A DNA stretch of 64,000 nt from Streptomyces qinzhouensis. GTDB taxonomy: Bacteria; Actinomycetota; Actinomycetes; Streptomycetales; Streptomycetaceae. The stretch lies in the NCBI RefSeq assembly GCF_007856155.1, contig NZ_CP042266.1, positions 6,448,001 through 6,512,000 of the forward strand, given 5' to 3'. The translations under genes and the position numbers were made by a program. The notes beneath the pieces are model-generated. The model was not told where the DNA came from and ran no database searches. It saw only the letters and a program-made list of their open reading frames with translations. Shown here piece after piece: positions 46,104 through 54,107 of this stretch; position 1 is the first letter of the stretch; every line of letters begins with the position of its first letter.

Positions 46104-48151
46104 ACGGAAACCTCCAGGGGGTCGAGCCGGTTCGCTTGCCGGATCTCGTCGACGATACGGCCGATGATCTCCGTGATACCGAAGTCCTTCGGGGTGAAGA
46201 CGGCGGCCACTCCGGCCGCCCGGAGCGCGGTGGCGTCCGCGGCCGGGATGATCCCGCCGACCACCACCGGCAGTTCGGTCGCCCCGGCCGCCCGCAGCTG
46301 GGCCAGTACGTCGGGCACCAGCTCGGCATGTGATCCGGAGAGGATCGACAGACCGACGCAGTGCACGTCCTCCGCGAGCGCCGCCGAGACGATCTGCCCG
46401 GGGGTCAGCCGGATGCCCTGGTAGACCACCTCGAAGCCGGCGTCCCTGGCCCGTACGGCGATCTGCTCGGCGCCGTTGGAGTGCCCGTCGAGCCCCGGCT
46501 TGCCCACCAGCAGCCGCAGTCTCCCGGCGCCCAGTTCCGTCGCCGTACGGGTCACCTTGGCCCGCACCGCGGCCAGTGGGCTCCCCGGCTCGGCGGTCAC
46601 CGCCAGTGGTGCGCCCGACACGCCGGTCGGGGCCCGGAACTCCCCGAACACATCCCGCAGCGCCCAGGTCCACTCCCCGGTGGTGACGCCCGCGCGGGCG
46701 CACTCCAGGGTGGCGGTCATCAGGTTCTCGGTACCCACCGCCGCCTTCTTCAGCGCGGTCAGCGCCTCGGTGGCGCGGGGCTCGTTCCGCTCCTCGCGCC
46801 AGCCGTGCAGGGCGGCGACCACCCGGGCCTCGTTCGCCGGGTCGACCGTCATGATCGCGCCGTCCAGATCCGCGGTCAGCGGATTCTCCTCGGTGCCTTG
46901 GAACACATTGACCCCGACGATCTTCTCCTCGCCGGCCTCGATCCGGGCCCGCCGCTCGGCGTGCGAGGCCACCAGCCGGGCCTTCAGATAGCCCGACTCC
47001 ACCGCGGCCATCGCGCCGCCCATCTCCTCGATCCGGGCGATCTCGGCCAGGCACTCGGCCTCCAGGGCGGCGACCTCGGCCTCGATGACCCGGGAGCCCG
47101 CGAAGATGTCCTCGTACTCCAGCAGATCCGACTCGTGTGCCAGGACCTGCTGGATACGGAGCGACCACTGCTGGTCCCACGGCCGGGGCAGCCCCAGCGC
47201 CTCGTTCCACGCCGGAAGCTGTACGGCCCGGGCCCGGGCGTCCTTGGAGAGCGTCACGGCCAGCATCTCCAGCACGATCCGCTGGACGTTGTTCTCCGGC
47301 TGCGCCTCGGTCAGCCCCAGGGAGTTGACCTGGACGCCGTAGCGGAAGCGGCGCTGCCGGGGGTCCTCGATGCCGTACCGCTCCCGGGTGATCCGGTCCC
47401 AGATCCGGCCGAAGGCCCGCATCTTGCACATCTCCTCGATGAACCGGACGCCCGCGTTCACGAAGAAGGAGATCCGGCCCACCACCTCGCCCCGCCGGTC
47501 GTCGGGCACCTGCCCGGAGGCGAAGACCGCGTCCAGTACGGCGATCGCCGTCGACATCGCGTAGCTGATCTCCTGGACCGGTGTGGCACCGGCCTCCTGG
47601 AGGTGGTAGCTGCAGATGTTGATCGGATTCCACTTGGGCAGCCGGCGGACCGTGTACGCGATCATGTCGGTCGTCAGCCGCAGCGAAGGGCCCGGCGGGA
47701 AGACATGCGTCCCGCGCGACAGATACTCCTTCACGATGTCGTTCTGGGTGGTGCCCTGGAGGGCGGCGATATCGGTGCCCTGCTCCTCGGCGACGACCTG
47801 GTAGAGCGCCAGCAGCCACATCGCGGTGGCGTTGATCGTCATCGAGGTGTTCATCCGCTCCAGCGGGATGTCCCGGAACAGCCTCCGCATATCGCCGAGA
47901 TGGGCGACGGGCACCCCGACCCGGCCGACCTCGCCGCGGGCCAGCACATGATCGGGGTCGTACCCGGTCTGCGTCGGCAGGTCGAAGGCGACCGACAGAC
48001 CCGTCTGCCCCTTGGCCAGATTGCGCCGGTACAGCTCGTTGGAGGCCTCGGCCGTGGAGTGCCCGGCATAGGTGCGCATCAGCCAGGGACGGTCCTTCCG
48101 CCGAGGCGGCCGGCCCCCGGGGCGCGTCTGCGGACCGTTCGCCTCAGACAT
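46100..48151 (-). CDS. meaA: Ethylmalonyl-CoA mutase, coenzyme B12-dependent
   Basis: 683 residues from ATG 48151, overlapping ccr by 8 bases. N-terminal methylmalonyl-CoA-mutase-like barrel (RPWLMRTYAGHSTA, FDLPTQTGYDPD, GTTQNDIVKEY) and a C-terminal B12 domain with the lower-axial histidine in GKPGLDGHSNGAEQIA. It rearranges (2R)-ethylmalonyl-CoA to methylsuccinyl-CoA. Both domains are in one chain, as in MeaA and unlike two-subunit isobutyryl-CoA mutase. Confidence 0.92.
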   Translation of the reverse strand: MSEANGPQTRPGGRPPRRKDRPWLMRTYAGHSTAEASNELYRRNLAKGQTGLSVAFDLPTQTGYDPDHVLARGEVGRVGVPVAHLGDMRRLFRDIPLERMNTSMTINATAMWLLALYQVVAEEQGTDIAALQGTTQNDIVKEYLSRGTHVFPPGPSLRLTTDMIAYTVRRLPKWNPINICSYHLQEAGATPVQEISYAMSTAIAVLDAVFASGQVPDDRRGEVVGRISFFVNAGVRFIEEMCKMRAFGRIWDRITRERYGIEDPRQRRFRYGVQVNSLGLTEAQPENNVQRIVLEMLAVTLSKDARARAVQLPAWNEALGLPRPWDQQWSLRIQQVLAHESDLLEYEDIFAGSRVIEAEVAALEAECLAEIARIEEMGGAMAAVESGYLKARLVASHAERRARIEAGEEKIVGVNVFQGTEENPLTADLDGAIMTVDPANEARVVAALHGWREERNEPRATEALTALKKAAVGTENLMTATLECARAGVTTGEWTWALRDVFGEFRAPTGVSGAPLAVTAEPGSPLAAVRAKVTRTATELGAGRLRLLVGKPGLDGHSNGAEQIAVRARDAGFEVVYQGIRLTPGQIVSAALAEDVHCVGLSILSGSHAELVPDVLAQLRAAGATELPVVVGGIIPAADATALRAAGVAAVFTPKDFGITEIIGRIVDEIRQANRLDPLEVSV

Positions 48152-49481
48152 TGCGGAACCGGTTGATGGCGTCCAGATGCCGGGAGCGCAGCTCCTCGTC
48201 CCGTACGCCCAGACCCTCGTCCGGGGCCAGACACAGGACACCGACCTTGCCCTGATGGACATTGCGGTGGACGTCGTGCGCCGCCTGACCGGTCTCGGCC
48301 AGGGGGTACACCTTCGACAGCGTGGGGTGGATCTTCCCCTTGGCGATCAGCCGGTTGGCCTCCCACGCCTCACGGTAGTTGGCGAAGTGGGAGCCGATGA
48401 TCCGCTTCAGCGACATCCAGAGATAGCGGTTGTCGTACTCGTGCTGATAGCCCGAGGTCGAGGCGCAGGTGACGATGGTGCCGCCCTTGCGGGTGACGTA
48501 CACGGAGGCGCCGAAGGTCTCCCGGCCGGGGTGCTCGAAGACGATGTCGACGTCCTCGCCGCCGGTCAGCTCCCGGATCCGGGCGCCGAACCGCTTCCAC
48601 TCGCGCGGGTCCTGGTTCCGCTCGTCCTTCCAGAAGCGGTACTCCTCCGCGTTGCGGTCGATGACCGCCTCCGCGCCCATCGCCCGGCAGATCTCCGCCT
48701 TCTTCGGGCTCGACACCACACAGATGGGGTTGGCACCCCCGGCGAGCGCGAACTGGGTGGCGTACGAACCGAGCCCGCCGCTCGCGCCCCAGATCAGGAC
48801 GTTGTCGCCCTGTTTCATCCGGGCGCCGTTACGGGAGACGAGCTGACGGTACGCGGTGGAGTTCACCAGCCCCGGCGCCGCGGCCTCCTCCCAGGAGAGG
48901 TGGGCGGGCTTGGGCATCAGCTGGTTCGACTTGACCAGGGCGAGTTCGGCGAGACCGCCGAAGTTGGTCTCGAAGCCCCAGATCCGCTGTTCGGGGTCGA
49001 GCATGGTGTCGTTGTGCCCGTCGGAGGACTCCAGCTCCACCGACAGACAGTGGGCGACGACCTCGTCACCCGGCTTCCAGGCGTTCACGCCGGGGCCGGT
49101 GCGCAGGACCACGCCCGCGAGGTCCGAGCCGATGACGTGGTACGGCAGATCGTGCCGCCGGGTGAGTTCGCTGACGCGGCCGTAGCGCTCCAGGAATCCG
49201 AAGGTGGACAGCGGCTCGAAGATCGACGTCCAGACGGAGTTGTAGTTGACGGAGCTGGCCATCACGGCGACGAGCGCCTCACCGGGCCCGAGTTCGGGCA
49301 CGGCGACGTCCTCGATGTGCAGCGACTTACGGGGGTCCTTCTCCCGGGTCGGCAGGCCGGCGAACATCTCGGTCTCGTCCTTGTGCACGGTCACCGCGCG
49401 GTAGGACTCGGGGACGGCCAGTGCGGCGAAGTCCGCCGGCGTCGCATCCGCCGACGAGATCGCGTCCAGGATTTCCTTCAC
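48144..49481 (-). CDS. ccr: Crotonyl-CoA carboxylase/reductase
   Basis: 445 residues from GTG 49481, placed by GGAGG seven bases upstream; this is the family length. Medium-chain dehydrogenase/reductase with the CCR-specific insert AHCLSVELESSDGHND and GFETNFGGLAE, and NADPH motif WGASGGLGSYATQ. It reductively carboxylates crotonyl-CoA to ethylmalonyl-CoA, feeding the pathway below it and supplying extender units for polyketides. First gene of a five-gene overlapping operon. Confidence 0.95.
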   Translation of the reverse strand: MKEILDAISSADATPADFAALAVPESYRAVTVHKDETEMFAGLPTREKDPRKSLHIEDVAVPELGPGEALVAVMASSVNYNSVWTSIFEPLSTFGFLERYGRVSELTRRHDLPYHVIGSDLAGVVLRTGPGVNAWKPGDEVVAHCLSVELESSDGHNDTMLDPEQRIWGFETNFGGLAELALVKSNQLMPKPAHLSWEEAAAPGLVNSTAYRQLVSRNGARMKQGDNVLIWGASGGLGSYATQFALAGGANPICVVSSPKKAEICRAMGAEAVIDRNAEEYRFWKDERNQDPREWKRFGARIRELTGGEDVDIVFEHPGRETFGASVYVTRKGGTIVTCASTSGYQHEYDNRYLWMSLKRIIGSHFANYREAWEANRLIAKGKIHPTLSKVYPLAETGQAAHDVHRNVHQGKVGVLCLAPDEGLGVRDEELRSRHLDAINRFRNV

Positions 49482-49686
49482 GGTGTTGCCTCCGGCAAAG
49501 CGCGTCGGGGTGTCCTCGCGGACCCCGATGAGGGTGAGGGGCGGTGCTGCTGCGGTGGAGGTGTGCCGTCGGTTCGGCGGGTGATGCGGCCATGCGGGAA
49601 CACGGCGGTGAGCCTGTGACGCAGGCGTCCGGCGACCCGGCCGGCGCGCGGGGGTGACCCGCGGGCCGGCCGTCCGGACACCACTC

Positions 49687-49729
49687 AAGCTATGGCACGC
49701 CGTGCCAACTAGCAAGACACTCCGTGCCA
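49687..49729 (-). promoter_or_regulatory. ccr promoter with embedded palindromic operator
   Basis: Read on the minus strand: -35 TTGCTA (49715-49710), 17-base spacer, -10 TAGCTT (49692-49687). The spacer contains the perfect palindrome TGGCACGGCGTGCCA (49693-49707), and a further TGGCACG half-site lies at 49729-49723, 22 bp away. This is the classic placement of a repressor site. Transcription would start about 190 bases before the GTG, leaving a long leader. The regulator is unknown. Confidence 0.55.
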
Positions 49730-49862
49730 TTTCTTTTTGTGGGGACCTGGTGCGCGCGCTGCGCCTCCAGCGGGACAGCGCGGTGCCCGGCGGGGCTCGT
49801 CGTCACGGGGAGCGCCCGGCCTGGCGGGGCGTGTTTTCCGACTGCGGGCCGTCGTGCGCTGT

Positions 49863-49978
49863 TCGCGCAGTTCCCCGCGCCCCTACTTGCCCTGGGCCTC
49901 CCCGTCAGGTGCGGGCACCTGGGGCTTGATCCGAACAGGGACGGGGAGAACAAGACAGGGGCGCGGGGAACTGCGCGA
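49863..49978. repeat. Long inverted repeat (dispersed Streptomyces intergenic element)
   Basis: 22-bp perfect arms: TCGCGCAGTTCCCCGCGCCC with two more bases at 49863-49884, and the complement at 49957-49978, enclosing a 72-base loop with a nested CTCCCCGTC/GACGGGGAG stem. The sequence GGGGCGCGGGGAACTGCGC is, from memory, very common between Streptomyces genes. It marks host DNA up to at least here. Confidence 0.75.
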
Positions 49979-50114
49979 CAAGCCACATACGGCCCGCGGC
50001 CGGCAGACGGACCCCGCGGGATATGGCGCTCATCCGCGGGTCAAGGTGGCGGCGGTGCATCGCAGGCCGCGAGGACGCGGAGCCTCACTAGTGACAGTCC
50101 GGGTCAGTGCTGGT

Positions 50115-50143
50115 CCCCACACCTACCAAAACTAGGTATGGGG
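50115..50143. other. Candidate attachment site or integrase operator
   Basis: Imperfect palindrome CCCCACACCTA (50115-50125), loop CCAAAAC, TAGGTATGGGG (50133-50143): ten of eleven pairs. It sits directly at the integrase start, where serine-integrase attP sites normally lie, and its size is right for an att site. If it is attL, the integrase probably starts at ATG 50159 or 50168. The matching attR is outside the window. Confidence 0.4.
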
Positions 50144-51850
50144 GCACACATCATGGGGATGACCAGCATGAATGCACCGGTAGCGCCGGTAACGGCCTAC
50201 GACGGGTGCGGCATGTGCCTGCTCGGTCTGCGACGGCTCTCACGGGTCAAGGGGGCGACCAGCTCGCCGGAACGGCAGGAAGCGTTGGTCCTGTCTGCGG
50301 CTGAAGCAGTAGGCGGGCACATCATCGCGTGGGCCGATGACTGGGAGGTATCCGGCGCCACGGACCCGCTGACCCGTCCGGGGCTCGGCCCGTGGCTCCG
50401 GGGAGAGAAAGGTCCGTATGACGGTCTCGCCGGATCGGCAGTCGACCGCATCGGTCGCAACGTGGTGGACGTCCTCTCAACGGCGTACGCCAACCACAGT
50501 GCAGGCCGTGCTCTGGTTACCGCCGACCACAACGGCATCTGGGACCTGAACGACTCCAATCAAGAGAACGAACTCACGCTCAAAGCCATGGGCGCGCAGA
50601 TGGAGCACCGGGCGATCAGGGAACGCAACCGTCAGGAACTCCGGCGGGCACGCGCGGTAGGGCAGATCAGTAGCCGCCCGTCATACGGCTACCGGAACGT
50701 GCGCCCCGCGCCCACCCAGAAGGTCACTCACCGGGAGTTGGAAGAGCACTCCGCCGAAGTGCTGCGCGATGTGGCCCGGCGGATCCTGCTGGACACGACC
50801 GACAAGACCACCCCCTACAGCGAAGCGGCACGCCTCACGCTCGCAGGCGAGTTGGCTCCCGTGGACTGGCTCGCCAACCAGTACGGGCGGGAACCAAAGG
50901 GCATAGCATGGGGCGGAAAGTCCCTGCACGACATGTTGGTGAGCGAAGCAGCGCTCGGCTATCTCATGCACCAGGGGCGCCCTGTGCTCGACAAGAGCGG
51001 CAAGCCGTACCGGGTCGGGCCCCCACTGTGGGACCGGGCCACCCACATTGCGTTGAAGGCCAAGCTTGCAGCCTCGCCGAAACGTACGATGAAGTCCCGG
51101 ACGCCGAGGGCTCCGCAGCAGAAGACGCGCCTGAGCGGTGGTATCGCCACGTGTGGCAACTGCGGAGAGAACATGTACCGCAACGGCACCACGAGCAAGG
51201 GCAAGTATCCCGCGTACCGGTGCACCGCCCGCAATCGGGGAATCCCCGGCTCCCAGCACTGCGGACGCAAGCTCGGAGCCCCGAAAGCCCCGGGTACCTT
51301 CGCTTCCCCGATCATCGCCCGGGCCGAGCTGGATAGCATCGTGGAACGCTGGTTCCTGGACCGGTTTGGGACCGCTCTACTCATGAAGTCGGTGTACGAC
51401 CCGGGCTCCGGGCACGCCGCAGCGATTGCCGAGCTAGAAGCGGCGCGGGCACGGCTCCGGGACGACCGTCAAGCGGGCATCTACGACAGTCCTGATGATG
51501 CCGAGTGGTTCCGTACCCGCTTCGCTGACATCGGCCGTGAGATTGCCGAGCTGAAGAAACTTCCGGACCGTCCCGCAGGCTGGACCAGCGTCCCCACCGG
51601 GAAAACGGTCACCGACGAGTGGCACGCGACCACCACCGAGGCGGCCAAACGGGAGATGCTCGAAGCGCACGGCATACAGGTGGTGGTCTACCCCACGGAA
51701 CGAAACATGGGCCGTGTCGTCATCACCAGCACCATCCCCCATGATCCCGTCGCCGAGGCCACCGACACCGAGGGCAACCCCGGGCACCCCGCCATGCGAG
51801 GAGACAGGGGCAGTCACATGCGCATCGCGGAACCCGTACTGGCCGCGTAG
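50138..51850 (+). CDS. int: Large serine recombinase (phage integrase)
   Basis: Up to 570 residues; four in-frame ATGs (50138, 50153, 50159, 50168) compete. Resolvase catalytic domain with the nucleophile probably Ser35 in RRLSRVKG and SPERQ after it, DRIGRNVVDVL and the long E-helix QMEHRAIRERNRQELRRAR. Then the recombinase domain (SYGYRNVRP, about 185-300), a zinc ribbon (CGNC ... RC ... HC, near 345-385) and a coiled-coil stretch (AAIAELEAARARLRDD). It integrates the phage at attB. The first domain is shorter and more diverged than in phiC31 Int. Confidence 0.9.
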   Translation: MGAHIMGMTSMNAPVAPVTAYDGCGMCLLGLRRLSRVKGATSSPERQEALVLSAAEAVGGHIIAWADDWEVSGATDPLTRPGLGPWLRGEKGPYDGLAGSAVDRIGRNVVDVLSTAYANHSAGRALVTADHNGIWDLNDSNQENELTLKAMGAQMEHRAIRERNRQELRRARAVGQISSRPSYGYRNVRPAPTQKVTHRELEEHSAEVLRDVARRILLDTTDKTTPYSEAARLTLAGELAPVDWLANQYGREPKGIAWGGKSLHDMLVSEAALGYLMHQGRPVLDKSGKPYRVGPPLWDRATHIALKAKLAASPKRTMKSRTPRAPQQKTRLSGGIATCGNCGENMYRNGTTSKGKYPAYRCTARNRGIPGSQHCGRKLGAPKAPGTFASPIIARAELDSIVERWFLDRFGTALLMKSVYDPGSGHAAAIAELEAARARLRDDRQAGIYDSPDDAEWFRTRFADIGREIAELKKLPDRPAGWTSVPTGKTVTDEWHATTTEAAKREMLEAHGIQVVVYPTERNMGRVVITSTIPHDPVAEATDTEGNPGHPAMRGDRGSHMRIAEPVLAA

Positions 51851-51959
51851 GACACGCGCTCGCTCGGTACGCTCACCGGTAGCCCGCGCCGGAATGGAGG
51901 CACGGAGTTAGGCACGGTCCCCAGCGATGGGGCGCAGTACGGCCGTAGCCGCATGACTG

Positions 51960-51995
51960 GCCCCCGATGGTCCCCCGTGACCCTCGGGGGCTTTG
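51960..51995 (+). terminator. Terminator after integrase
   Basis: GCCCCCGA (51960-51967) pairs with TCGGGGGC (51984-51991) and is followed by TTTGTC. About 110 bases after the integrase stop. Confidence 0.65.
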
Positions 51996-52107
51996 TCATG
52001 CCCGCACACGGGCGTACGGGGTTCGTCACGTGCCACTCGCCGACTCGCCCGGTCCGGGGCTCCGCAGCGAGGCAAATCGGCGGGCCGATGGCTGATGAGA
52101 TGACGTT

Positions 52108-52135
52108 TTGATACTTGGTTTTGATTGCACATAAA
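52108..52135 (+). promoter_or_regulatory. Candidate phage promoter in AT-rich patch
   Basis: TTGATA (52108-52113), 16-base spacer, CATAAA (52130-52135), followed by AAAAAAT. It is the most AT-rich spot in the window. It would transcribe the tRNA-like and late genes. No other gene is credible in 51851-52437. Confidence 0.4.
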
Positions 52136-52363
52136 AAAATAGAGAGAAACCAAGAACCACCCTCCGTCTGTCATGTCGCCATGAACGGCCCCGGGGTGCG
52201 GGTCATCGTCGGTCCTTACTACCGGGGCAACCGAGACCGGGATTACCGCACACCCGCCCCGCAGAGGGGAACACGGTGGTCTGAGTGCCCGGGTCTCACA
52301 CGTAGCTCTGTCCGTGCAGCACGCACCCTCACGGGTGGCCGCAGTGGTCGTGTGGCAGAGCGC

Positions 52364-52396
52364 GGGGACTGCACCGCTCAACGATGTGCAGTCCCC
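52364..52396 (+). terminator. Perfect hairpin upstream of the tRNA-like gene
   Basis: GGGGACTGCA (52364-52373) and TGCAGTCCCC (52387-52396), 13-base loop, followed by TTGCC. It may be a terminator or, given its place between integrase and terminase, part of the cos region. Confidence 0.45.
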
Positions 52397-52437
52397 TTGC
52401 CGTTCCGGACCGGTCGAGCCGGCGAGGGCGACACCGA

Positions 52438-52512
52438 GCCCGCTAACCCAACGGCTAGAGGTGCGCCGTAACCAACCGGCAGAGTTCCCCGGTTCAAGTC
52501 CGGGGGCGGGCA
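52438..52512 (+). tRNA. tRNA-like gene with irregular anticodon arm
   Basis: A 7-bp acceptor stem (GCCCGCT with GGCGGGC, one G-U), discriminator A at 52512 and a perfect T arm CCCGG-TTCAAGT-CCGGG (52488-52504). The D region ACC-CAACGGCTAGA-GGT is acceptable. The anticodon arm is not: the best stem is GCCG/CGGC (52465-52468, 52477-52480) with an 8-base loop TAACCAAC, so U33 and the anticodon cannot be assigned. CCA is not encoded. It may be a degenerate phage tRNA or a tRNA-like processing element. Confidence 0.5.
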
Positions 52513-52538
52513 CGACAACACAACAGAGGGGGGCGCAC

Positions 52539-52886
52539 ATGCGCTGTATCGACTGTCCGGCTAACGCGACCCATCGGGGCCGCTGCGAGGACCACCACCG
52601 CGCGTACGAGAACAGGGCTCCGGTCCGGTCCCGCCGATCGCGAGGGCGCCGGAGAGCGAAGCGGTACGAGGGTGCCGCAAGGTTGCGTGCCCTGGTCGAC
52701 GCTCGCGGGTCCGGTTGGTGTGCGTGGTGTCTGGAGTCCTTCCCTGCGGAAGGGCTTGAGATCGACCACGTGTGCCCGTTGGCCATGGGGGGCGAGGACA
52801 TCGACAGAAACGTTCACGCGCTCTGTACGGGCTGCCACGGGCTCAAAACCCGGACCGAGTTCGGGGGTGCCCGTGTCGACGCTTGA
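52539..52886 (+). CDS. HNH endonuclease 1
   Basis: 115 residues from ATG 52539 after AGAGGGGGG. HNH/beta-beta-alpha-metal motif: CAWC, LEIDHVCPLAMGG, then NVHALCTGCHGLKT, where the His/Asn residues bind the metal and the Cys pairs a structural zinc. An N-terminal CIDC and HRGRC pair adds another zinc site. Free HNH proteins beside terminase genes assist cos cleavage and packaging in several phages; that role is inferred here. Confidence 0.85.
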   Translation: MRCIDCPANATHRGRCEDHHRAYENRAPVRSRRSRGRRRAKRYEGAARLRALVDARGSGWCAWCLESFPAEGLEIDHVCPLAMGGEDIDRNVHALCTGCHGLKTRTEFGGARVDA

Positions 52887-53136
52887 GGCGTACGAACAGG
52901 CCGTAGCCGAGGGGCTTGGCAGTTGGTTGCCGGACGGGGTCACCCTCGCCGAGTGGCAGCGTCTGTACCGGCCCGTGGTGTGGGTTGACGAGGTCCACGT
53001 TCACCGCGCCACCGATGCGGACCGGCTACGGGCGGTGTGCGCTGTCCTCGCGGCTGCTGCGCTGCCCGACACGGTGTGGACCACCAGCACGGTTGATACC
53101 CCCCGCCCTGGTCCTGGTGCCCCTGGTGCCACGTAG
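52873..53136 (+). CDS. Hypothetical phage protein
   Basis: 87 residues from GTG 52873 (GGGGG five bases before), overlapping the first HNH gene. Visible: EAYEQAVAEGLGSWLPDG, VVWVDEVHVHRATDADRL and a Pro-rich tail. Not recognised. It lies between two HNH genes and overlaps both, so it belongs to the same transcript. Confidence 0.6.
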   Translation: MSTLEAYEQAVAEGLGSWLPDGVTLAEWQRLYRPVVWVDEVHVHRATDADRLRAVCAVLAAAALPDTVWTTSTVDTPRPGPGAPGAT

Positions 53137-53518
53137 GCCCCGCCGCCCCTGTACCGCCCCCGGGTGCCCTGAACTGACCCCCCGTGGTGGCCGCTGCCCC
53201 AAGCACCAGAAGGAAGCAGACAGAGCGCGTGAGGCTGGTGGACGGACGTACGACACGCGTTGGCAGCGCGTCCGGCGCGCGTATCTCTACGCGAACCCGT
53301 GGTGTGTCCTTTGCTCCGCCCTGGCGAACGTTGCCGACCATCACCCGGTGAGCCGGCGAGAGCTGATCGCCCGGGGCGAGCCGAACCCGGACGCGTGGAA
53401 GCACATGAGGCCCGTGTGCGCCTCGTGCCACAACGCCGAGACCGCGCAGCGCCAACCGGGCGGGTTCGCCGCTGAGCGGCGCTCAGAGCGCGAGGCGAAC
53501 GACCGTCCGCCGTTCTGA
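53126..53518 (+). CDS. HNH endonuclease 2
   Basis: 130 residues from GTG 53126. Two zinc-knuckle parts: CTAPGC ... CPKH near the N-terminus and CVLC with VCASCHN in the HNH core; ADHHPVSRREL and NPDAWKHMRPVCASC make the active motif. RTYDTRWQRVRRAYLYANP is the typical lead-in of phage HNH proteins that sit just before the small terminase. Likely the true packaging partner. Confidence 0.85.
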   Translation: MPRRPRRPCTAPGCPELTPRGGRCPKHQKEADRAREAGGRTYDTRWQRVRRAYLYANPWCVLCSALANVADHHPVSRRELIARGEPNPDAWKHMRPVCASCHNAETAQRQPGGFAAERRSEREANDRPPF

Positions 53519-53624
53519 CGCGGTGGCCCCCGGGCGGGGTCCCCCTGCCCCTCTGACGCCAGATCGGCAGGGAGGCAAAAAAATCGCATGGCTCATTGGG
53601 CCGTTCCTGTGGAGGTGATCAGCC

Positions 53625-54107
53625 ATGGCCGTTCCCGGTCAGAAGCCCAAACCCCATATCCAAGCGGTCCGCGAGGGCACGTTCCGCCCGGACCGCAATT
53701 CCGAGGGTGCGCGGTTCGCCCCGCTGGAACCGATCGAACCCGACTGGACAGAACTATTGCCCGGTGACGCGTCCGAGGACGTGCGGGGGAAAGCCGCGGA
53801 CGTATGGGCGAGAACCGTTCCCGCCCTGGTCGCTTCCGCTGGTCTCACTGACTCGCAGCGAGAGACCGTCATTGAGTATTGCCTGACAGTCGCTCGCCTT
53901 TGGCAGGCAGAGCGGGAGCTATCCCGTACCGGCCTGGTGGTCGAAACGGAGCGCGGGAACGTGAAATCGCCATGGGTGACGATCGCCCACCAGTACCGGA
54001 CCCATTTCCGGTCGCTGGTGGGAGAGCTGGGGCTTTCGCCCGCAGCAGCGACCCGGATTACCCCGCCTGACTTTGGTGGGGACGACGATGACGACGTGTT
54101 CGACTGA
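53625..54107 (+). CDS. Terminase small subunit (P27 family)
   Basis: 160 residues from ATG 53625 with GGAGGTGATC, a near-perfect ribosome site. Contains AADVWARTVPALVASAGLTDSQRE and ARLWQAERELSRTGLVVETERG, and KSPWVTIAHQYRTHFRSLVGELGLSPAAATR, the P27-type signature. It recognises phage DNA and recruits the large subunit. An acidic tail GGDDDDD overlaps the next gene. Confidence 0.88.
   Translation: MAVPGQKPKPHIQAVREGTFRPDRNSEGARFAPLEPIEPDWTELLPGDASEDVRGKAADVWARTVPALVASAGLTDSQRETVIEYCLTVARLWQAERELSRTGLVVETERGNVKSPWVTIAHQYRTHFRSLVGELGLSPAAATRITPPDFGGDDDDDVFD

Noticed and set aside
49482..50137. Coding sequence continuing upstream of the integrase from 49724
   Set aside because: The extension runs through the long inverted repeat and the ccr promoter and lacks phage or integrase motifs.
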